A stretch of 64,000 nt of DNA, from assembly GCA_016081115.2 (NCBI GenBank), contig CM071924.1:92704616-92768615 (forward strand). The letters run 5' to 3'. The translations under genes and the position numbers were made by a program. Each line of letters opens with the position of its first letter. Positions within the stretch are counted from its first letter, which is position 1. The notes under the pieces are model-generated. The model had not been told where the DNA came from and ran no database searches. It was given only the letters and a program-made list of their open reading frames with translations. Source of the DNA: Rehmannia glutinosa (lineage: Eukaryota > Streptophyta > Magnoliopsida > Lamiales > Orobanchaceae). Below, piece after piece: positions 56,301-64,000 of this stretch.

Positions 56301-58125
56301 GTTCGTGGTTCCGGTGAGAGGCGGATCTTGGCCTTCTCTCTTGCCTCGGCTTCCTCTCGCCGTCTCTCCTTCTCCTTATCCTTGAAAATGCGGGATATAC
56401 GTGCGATTTTTCTTCATCTAATCTTGAGATCACAGAGGTCGGTCGAGGAAGTTGCCTAGATTCCTCTTCTTCTTCGATAAACTCGAGGCCATTGGAACTG
56501 TTCCTTGAGCGACTTAATTTCCACCTCCTCAACTCACGCGGGACGGTTTTGGATGTCCGGTAAGGTGGGAATAGGATCATCACATCACTATCATCTCTAT
56601 CGCCTTCTTCTTGTGTCTCAATTTGTGTGAATTACATTTGTGTCTTGATTTGCCTCTGTGATCGCCGCCCGAGACTTATTGTTTCATCTATAATATCCGG
56701 AGACTCTCTTCTCCAGCGAGTCTCGTATCTGCTCGGTGAGTGGTGACTCATTGTAGGTTTCTCAAGCTCGGAGTGCTTGATGATTCTTCTTCGTCTCTAG
56801 TTTGTACGGAGGGATTTGGTTCGAGAGAGTTTCTTGAGTCTTAGGCGGCGGGGCGTCTTGCCAGTGTTTTCTTCGGAGGAGGCGCCGTCTTGGCTTATCG
56901 ATCTCCTCTTTTTGACGATCGGAGAAGGTATTTGAGAGTCCTTCTCGACCGCTTTGCTGGGGCGGGAGACACGGCTGCGGGGGCAAGTGACTCGAGCTGC
57001 GGGGGGAAGCGAGCAGTTTGACTTTCTTTCTTTGCGGGAGAGCGTGATCTTCTTCTTAAGCATTGCGGGCAGCTTTTCTTCTTTGGTGGAGAGGAAAGCA
57101 GTTGTATCTTGTGGTCGGTGATTCCCCTCACTCGTGTCGACTCTCTTGGCATGGGCTCTCTTACGTGCGCCGAGAGAGGTTTGATCTCGAACATCCTCTT
57201 GTTTACATGGAACGCCTTTCCATGTCTAAGAGGGACTCCTTTCACCTCCATCACCCGCCAATCACGAGGCCATATCCTAGGGATCCTCCAAATGCACCAT
57301 CTTTCTTGAAGGATTTGTTCCTACATTTACGGCATAGTCTGCTTTGTAGACAAACTCAGCCAGGTTTATTTTCTTTTCTTCAATGATCGCGGCCATTCAC
57401 GATCAACTTTGCTTTTGTGATTGGTCAAAGCGCCAAATTTGATGTCTATGCATTTGGCAACTATGTCCAACAGTTTGTGGTAATCCTCCTTGGCTGACCT
57501 CTTGTTTCTTTGTGTAAACTATTTTATCAAGCATAGTCGGGCTTGGCTATTTCCTTCCAAGCGGCCAGGTTTACATCAAAGATCGTTGATTTACGATGCT
57601 CCTTCCGTCGGTAGTGGCGGTGTTAAACCAAATCTTGGCGAGAGATGGTGAACTTCTTTCCGTGAAGCAGAGATGACTTTATCCCTTCATCGTGAATCTC
57701 GGCGTTCACGTAGAAGCATGTGCGACCTCCTCCACATAGGTCCGGATATTCCAACGTCGTAAAGCGGTTTCGGCCCAGGCGTTTCCAATTTCTCAACAAT
57801 TTTCTTCACTAGGGTGTCGTCGGACCCCTGTTTCACCATCGTCGAAATCCACATGATGAGACCCGGTGTGGATTTGCTTTCCTAACTTGACAAAATCATA
57901 AGTTGGTGCCATTTTTGAGGATTTCACCGAAGAAAACTTAGAGGTTGATTTGAAGATAGATAGGGTTTTGAGAGAGTTTTGCCTTTGCTTTAAAAAAAGA
58001 AATGAGCGGTTTTGGTAATATGAGAGAGAAGAAGGAAAGCTTAAGTATGGTTTATGAAAGGGCGTGCGGGTGGTTTTGAAATGTGATCGAAATCGCGGCT
58101 TAGATTTTGCACGCCGATGTAGCAT
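53400..58125 (-). pseudogene. Env-like region of the SIRE-type element
   Basis: A likely start is ATG 57912 (MAPTYDFVKLGKQIHTGSHH). Pieces in changing frames follow: KKRSRRTLKYLLRSSK and a basic Ser/Pro-rich part (57254-56762), Pro-rich pieces (PTPNKGVLPPPQRL near 55980), Glu/Arg-rich helical pieces (EGRMDARVMNILKQHGG near 54060; ENELARFYALTSSS near 54970) and a coiled-coil-like end (KRIEEENKRQTQMLWEERQE near 53570). A Pro-rich middle and a C-terminal coiled coil are known from the env-like ORF of SIRE elements. I see no signal peptide or membrane segment I could trust, so a real envelope function is doubtful. Confidence 0.5.
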
Positions 58126-58429
58126 TTAATGTCTCGTATTTAATGCGGCAACATTTATATCCAATCATAAGCTTGGTGTGCGGCTTTTTGCTGTACGCGT
58201 CATAATTATCTTGACGTAATTCTTAAAAACATTCGCTTAGTCAAAGCATTGCGTTTTTGTCACTTTGTTCATAAATGACTCGACTTTTACCCTTATTTGG
58301 TTTAACTCTTCTTCTCTGATTCTCTTTGTGACTCATTTGTCGGTGACTTGGTATATTTGTCTTTCCGTCGGTGATTTACTTATTTGATTTGTGAGTTGAC
58401 TCTTTTTCCCTTTTTGTGTTCCATTTCTT

Positions 58430-59200
58430 TTCTTTGATTCTTCCGAGTGTCACTCAGCTCATTTCTAACTCATGCTTGAGTTCTTCAAATCTTGACTCAC
58501 ATAATGGTTTTGTGAAGATGTCACCAATTGTTTATCGGTTGAGATATATTCCAAGTGATGTCCTTCTTTTCAACATGATCTCTTATGAAGTGATATCGAC
58601 ATCGATATGCTTTGTTCTTGAGTGCAACACAGGATTTTGAGTGATTGCAATTGCACTTGTGTTATCACACATGATTGGATTTTTTTTTCCTCAACTTCAT
58701 AGTCTCTCATTCTTTGTCATCCATCCAGGATTTGGGCACAACAGATTGCCCTGACTATGTATTCTTCCCGGTTGAGGTGGCTATTGAATTTTGCTTCTTG
58801 CTAAACCAGGAAATCACTGTTTCCTAGCATTTGACATGTGCACGAGGTGCTCTTCTGTCAACTCTGCATCCAAAGATAGTCAGTCACGAATAGCCAATTA
58901 GTTTGAATCCACCTTCCTTTGGATACCATAAGCCAACTTCTTGGATTCCTTTCAAGTATCTCAATATTCTCTTAGTTCTTTGTCATATGGCTCTCTTTTG
59001 GAGCAGATTGAAATCTTGCACATACACCTACTGACAAAGGTGATGTACGGCACGCTTCTTTGTGAGATAGAAGCAATGATCCGATAAGTGCTCTCGTATC
59101 TTGTTTGATCTGAGGCTTGCCATCTGCATCCATGTCCATTTTGACTTATGTATTCATTGGTATTTTCACGTAGAAGACTTCTCCTCCATACCAAATTTCT
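58430..59200 (-). pseudogene. SIRE-type RNase H
   Basis: Pieces include ALIGSLLLS, CARFQSAPKESHMT, EEYIVRAICCAQIL and, at the end, CDNTSAIAITQNPV, SRTKHIDV and DIFTKPLCESRFEELKHEL. These are the ordered RNase H motifs of copia pol. Several shifts and stops. Confidence 0.8.
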
Positions 59201-59942
59201 TCATTAAATCTCTGGTGTATTTTGTTTGACTTATGAAGGTTCCATCCTTGAGTTGTTTCACTTGGAGTCAAGGAAGCATGTCGGCTCTCCCATCATGCTC
59301 ATTTCAAATTTACTTTGCATGAGGTTTGAGAATTTTTCACATAGACTCTTTGTTTGTAGATCCAAAAATGATGTCATCCACATATATTTGAACAAGCAAA
59401 AGTATACTCTCTTTTTGTCTTGGATTACGAAAAGTGTTCTATCTACTTTTCCTTTTGTGAATCCATTCTCAGTTAGGAATTGTGACAAGGTATCATACCA
59501 TGCTCAAGGTGCCTGTTTCAACCCATACAGAGCTTTCTTGAGTTTGTATACCTTATCTCCAAGAGTCTTCTCGCTCAAATCCACGGAGGTTGTTCAACAT
59601 ACACTTCTTCTTCCAATAAACCATTTAGGAATGCACTCTTTACATCCATCGATATACAATGAAATTCTTGTGAGCTGCATAGGCAAGAAACATCCTTATT
59701 GCTTCCAATCTTGCTACAGGAGCAAATGTTTCATAAAAATCTATTCCTTCTTCTTGGCAATATCCTTTGGCTACCAGTCTTGCTTTGTTTCTTACCACAG
59801 AACCTTCCTCGTTCATTTTGTTTCTGAACACCCATTTAGTACCAATAACATTTTGATGTGTGGGTCTTTGAACTAATTCCCATACTTTATTTCTTTCAAA
59901 CTGATTGACTCTTCTTGCATAGCTTGAATCAATGTGTGTCAT
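59200..59942 (-). pseudogene. SIRE-type reverse transcriptase
   Basis: The first frame (59942-59640) has VIGTKWVFRNKMNEEGSVVR and FAPVARLEAIRMFLAYAAHK. The next (59488-59258) has SLCEKFSNLMQSKFEMSMMG. The region that should read YVDD is present but one frame off (near 59370), so the active site is not translated in the open frame. Downstream it passes into RNase H. Confidence 0.85.
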
Positions 59943-60299
59943 CTAATGCTTGTGACACATCTTTGGGCTCTATTTGCGAGATAAAGCATGTGAACATAGC
60001 TTCTTGTTGAGTTTGGATCTTGTTTTGACACCTTCTCTTATATCTCCAATGACAAGTTCGGTGGATGGTCTCTCGGCCATCTTACATCCGGTTGAAGTAA
60101 GTTAGGTAGGTTGATCGTCTAGCGGTTGTGTTGCTTTGATCGGCTCTCTCGTAATCAACATTTGCAAATTTTCATTTGTTTTTGAGATTCTATCACATCT
60201 TCTTACGAGTTTACAATTCGAGTTTCAGCTTCGATATAGGGATTCTTACGTATGTTTAGATGATTGACTTATCGGTGATTCTTCAATATCTTCTCCATT

Positions 60300-61390
60300 T
60301 ACATTTGACTCATCGAATACCACATGAATGGATTCATACGCAACCATAGTCCTTTTGTTGAGTACTCTGTAGGCTTTGCTTTTGGTGAGTATCCCAAGAA
60401 GATATCTTCATCGCTTTAGCATCGAAGGCCTTTAGATTGTCTTTGCCATTGTTATGGATGAAGCATTTACATCCAAATATTCTAAAATATGCAACATTTG
60501 GTTTTCTCCTGTCCAAATCTCATAGGGAGTCTTTGTCATCTGTCTGTTTTATCATGCATCTATTTTGAGTGTAGCATCTTTGTGTTTATTGCTTGACCCA
60601 AAATCTTTTTGGTAAGCCTGCTTGACTAACATGGTCTTCTGCTTCTTTGAGAGTTATTTCCTTTTTTCGCAACTCCATTCTGTTTGTGGAGTCCTGCTGC
60701 AGATAGTTCATGACCAATACCATTTTCAATACAATACTGAGTTATTATTCCATTGACAAACTCGGTTCTCATCCGATCTTATTTTGATAATGGTTTGGCT
60801 CTTCTCATTTTGAATCCTCTTCATCATTTGTGGTAGTTTTGTAGAGTTCTTTCTTCTTACACATGAATATTGTCCATGTATATCTTGAGTAGTCATCTAC
60901 TACCACCAAGGTGTATTTCTTTCCACTTATGCTATTTGGTTCCCTTTGGGCCAAATAGATCCATATGTAGCAGATGCAATATTCTTGTTGAAGATGGGCA
61001 TGTCTTTTCTTTGAATGATGATTTGATTTGTTTTCCTTTTCGACATGCGTCACATATACTCTCATTTTCGTATCTTGAGTCGGAAGTCCTTCCACAAGAC
61101 TACTTCGGCAAGCTTGTTAATCGTTTTGAAATTCGGGTGACTTAGCTTTTTGTGCCCGACCAACTTGATTCAATTTGTCTTTTTGCTAGTAGACAGTCTT
61201 TGGGTGTAGCGGTTGACCAATCTACTATATACATGTTCTTTTTGTCGCATCCTTGCAACATAACTTCAATCGATTCAGCCTTCTTGATTTGGCATATACC
61301 CATGTTAAATCCAACATTATAGCCCTTGTCACGAGTTGGTGATGCTTAGCAAGTTAAAGTTGAGTCCTTCAACATATGCAACATCGTGAT
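60300..61390 (-). pseudogene. SIRE-type integrase
   Basis: A core piece with KKYTLVVVDDYSRYTWTIFM (first catalytic Asp region) lies at 61095-60805. KPNVAYFRIFGCKCFIHNNG at 60516-60334 is the typical C-terminal side of copia integrase. The zinc part between protease and core is scattered over frames. Confidence 0.75.
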
Positions 61391-61392
61391 TT

Positions 61393-61600
61393 CTAATCCA
61401 TTCTCTTGATGGATCCAATACCTCTTATTTCACCTGGAGCTTCATTTCCTCCAAATATGACTTTTGCTCCTTTAACTTCCTTGAATTTAATGATTTTTCT
61501 TGTTTCTGTCATATGTCCGGAACAACCACTATCCATGTACCAGGTCCTTGGCTTTCGGTACATTCTTGAGCACGCAATCAAGGGAATTAGATTTTAGGTA
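61393..61600 (-). pseudogene. SIRE-type protease
   Basis: TWYMDSGCSGHMTETRKI holds the Asp-Ser-Gly active site, followed by VIFGGNEAPGEIRGIGSI. The frame is short and stops near 61393. Confidence 0.8.
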
Positions 61601-61899
61601 CCCATATTTATGCAGGTCCGAGGGGTTAGTATTGTAAGATGATCCAACCAACCTATAGCCAAATGATTTGACTCTAAGAGGTTTCCATCTATCGGTGCCA
61701 TAATCATAATTAATTTTAGCAAATTGCTTGGGATTTTAGGTCCATACAATTTGTCTCTTTTGTCTGTATGCTGTGTATGTGTTTTAGCAATCGCCTTCTT
61801 TGGGTAATTGTGGTGTCTCGAGTGTAGTGCCTAGGTGCATATGTGTCTTTGATGAAAGCTCTTATACTTTTGGAATGGCCTTTCTTTGAGTTCTAGGCC

Positions 61900-63924
61900 T
61901 TTGCCATTTGGGCTTATATTCCATAAGTCATCTTTGATAGTTCACATCATTCAATCACTTGGCTTGGATATTTTCTACCATTCCCATCATATGTATTTCT
62001 TTTATAGATTTTAAGGGTTTTGGTAGCTCTGTTTTTCTTCTTTCTGAGTATTTTTGTTTGGAGTTTTTGAGGAACTCGATTGAATCTCTTCTCATTTGTC
62101 CTTTCAGCGCACTCACTCATTATTTGTTTTCCTTTTCCTTTATAACCAAGGCCGGTTTGCTTGTAATTGTGCTTTGGAGTGAATGTGTGTGCAACATTTA
62201 GAGTTTTGGAATTTTTAGACTCTTCATTGCTTGAAGATCCTTTTTCCAAAATTACTTTTGAAGTTTGACATATTACGGAGGAGTTAAATCTAGGCCTGTC
62301 TTGTCTCCACATTCTCTTTGACTCATAATAAGATCATCCAATGATTTAGATGCCTTAGTGAATGAGGCAATAACATTTTTGAGGTCATTCTCCCTCTTTT
62401 CTATGGCGGCAATTTCTCTTTATTAGATTAGCATTTTAACCTTTAAACTTTCATTCTCATCGACTATTTGACTTAGAGTACTCGACTCCTTAGTCAACTT
62501 TGAGTTTTGGCTCTTGAGTAAATTTGTTTTCCTCATTTAATAGTGTGTGTGAGGATTTAATGTGTTCAAAATCTTTCATCATTTTGCCTAATGAATCATA
62601 AAGATCGAGTGGGTGATGAAGTGTGTGTGTCGCGATCACTATCACTAGAATACGAGTTTGATGAGTTAGAGTGTACCTCATCTTCTTGGTCGAGGTTGAT
62701 CTTGTTCCTTGGCCATCAAACAAATCGGGGCTTCTTCTTGAGTCACTCGAGTAGTCGGCTTCACTTTGCTCTCGAATGTTTGTCTCTCTTGACATTTGTC
62801 TCGGCAGATCTCTGCGGCCATCATTGCCTTTTTCTTTTCTTGTCTTCTTTCTCTCGAAGACCTTTCTTTTTCTTCTTCATTCATGTATTTGTTGACTACG
62901 AGGATATGGGCGATCAATGGCATAGTGACCTTGTTGCCTACGAGTTCCAACATAGATATTCAACCTTTTGATCGACTCTTTCCATTCTTGGATTGTCACC
63001 CTTTGATATTGACTTTTTGATGATCTGTTCTCTTGGTTGGCCTATCTTCCCTTGATTTGGAGGGAGCCGAGTGTCTTCGGAGGATTCGCCCTTGCCTCTC
63101 TTGTAGTTCTTATTGAAAAACTTGTTGAATCTTTTTTACTAGTAGGGCTATTTCTTCCGGGTCAATGACTTCTTTGACCTCGGCTCTCTTCCCATCTTTA
63201 ACAATTAAGCAATTGTCTTGGGTACATCTGTCTCTTCCTGGTCTTTTTTCTTCTCGGCTCAAACTCGTAGGCTTTGAGGTCCGAGAATAGTTCATGGTTG
63301 GATGTCTTTGATAGGTCCATGGAATGTCTTAGTGCCATGACTTTCATTTCCCATTCAATTTGGAAGACTTTTTAGGATCTTTATACACATTTCTTACGTG
63401 TATATTCCTTTCCAAGTGCGAGATAGCTCGTTGGTGATTTACGTGAACCGAGCATCCAGTTGATCCAGGTTTTCTCCGAGATCATTTTGAAGTTCTCAAA
63501 TTTCGTACATCCATTTTGATAATTTGTTTTCTTTGATTTGCTCACGAGCCTTCACAAATCAATGTTAGCTTGTCTAGATTTCTTTAGCCGTTTTGCATGA
63601 TTTGACTTTATTGAACATGGCTTTGTCCAAGGTTTTGTAAAGGATGTCCTTGGCTACATTGTCCAGGTTGTATCTTTTTCTGTCATCATTTGACCATTCA
63701 GTTCTTGGTTTTTCAACCATGGCTGGTCTGGGAGCAACATCCTCTTCACCTTTAGTTGCATCTCTTCTTACAGCTATGTTTACCTTTAAGATTTGCAATG
63801 GCCCATCCTCTATCACTATCCACATCTCATCATGTAATGCTGATAGATGAGCCTGCATACGAATTTTCCAATCATCAAATTCTTCAATTGTGAACATAGG
63901 GATGCGTGTCAAATTTGCTTCCAT
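61900..63924 (-). pseudogene. SIRE-type gag
   Basis: It starts at ATG 63924-63922 (MEANLTRIPMFTIEEFDDWK, then LHDEMWIVIEDGPLQIL and NLDNVAKDILYKTLDKAMFN). Broken pieces go on leftwards: a Lys/Glu-rich part near 62900, a knuckle remnant GHYAIDRPY near 62915 where the last Cys is Arg, and a basic linker before protease (62312-61947). The frame is interrupted many times. Confidence 0.8.
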
Positions 63925-64000
63925 GATAATAAATTTTAATGATAAAAAGAGTTTTGAAAGTTTAAGTACTAAAGCAGACTTTGAAAAGTTTGGAGATCTA

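Larger units (their letters stand above)
51539..64000 (-). mobile_element. SIRE-type copia element 2C with env-like region (runs past window end)
   Basis: Minus-strand order from the right: gag (63924 to about 61900), protease (61581-61393), integrase (about 61390-60330), RT (59942-59200), RNase H (59200-58430), env-like region (57912 to about 53400), polypurine tract (53110-53095) and 3' LTR (53094-51539). By comparison with copy 2A, the 5' LTR should start about 55 bases beyond 64000. Element length would be about 14 kb. The frames are broken many times. A coding region between pol and 3' LTR is a mark of the SIRE/Maximus lineage. Confidence 0.85.

Noticed and set aside
55514..57386. Plus-strand frames of 90-134 codons in the 55-57 kb block
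   Set aside because: The block lies between purine tract and RNase H of a minus-strand element; the plus-strand frames show no domain.

Overview
This is a piece of a flowering-plant nuclear chromosome, most likely a eudicot: it is AT-rich and repeat-laden, its two real genes are split by GT-AG introns, and almost everything else is nested plant transposable elements. The species cannot be named from the sequence. Only two host genes are well supported. Both lie on the minus strand and their exons read cleanly: a group IId WRKY transcription factor (coding 9137-12024, 3 exons, 332 aa) and SRP9, the 9-kDa subunit of the signal recognition particle (coding 16586-19920, 4 exons, 103 aa).

Region by region. 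1-2553 holds no recognisable gene. 2555-7929 is a 5.4-kb hAT-like element (ends AGGAATGACA/TGTCATTCCTA, 8-bp duplication CAAAAACT) that itself hosts a 3-kb element at 3895-6930. 7930-20000 is the genic island; its introns and flanks carry five copies of one near-palindromic MITE, three tRNA-type SINEs, a small hAT, and two insertions that are almost pure oligo(A). 20170-22326 has a palindromic MITE, a Harbinger-type MITE and possible old copia sequence. 22327-28966 is a Ty3/gypsy element with both LTRs, PBS, PPT and a 5-bp duplication (CTAGT), but broken reading frames. 28967-34380 is an old copia reverse-transcriptase fragment cut by two hAT elements and one short copia element, each with a clear target duplication. 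34380-43215 holds minus-strand SIRE-type copia remains whose LTRs carry many GACCGGTC/GGTCGACC palindromes, and another copia fragment.

43980-51005 is a decayed endogenous pararetrovirus (Caulimoviridae) on the minus strand: movement protein, protease, reverse transcriptase, RNase H, a possible transactivator-like region, then a promoter with a TATA box and an as-1-like double TGACG element, followed by poly(A) signals. A SIRE-type fragment (47728-50109) split its protease with a CTAGT duplication. 51006-64000 is a second SIRE-type family: one LTR (51539-53094) is shared by a gag remnant on its left and a long element on its right that runs PPT, env-like region, RNase H, RT, integrase, protease, gag. 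Its other LTR should begin about 55 bases past the window end.

The coding logic is therefore simple (two housekeeping or regulatory genes). The interest lies in the insertion history and in the viral promoter. The 44-64 kb half is full of small indels between copies, which may be decay or may be uncorrected consensus errors.
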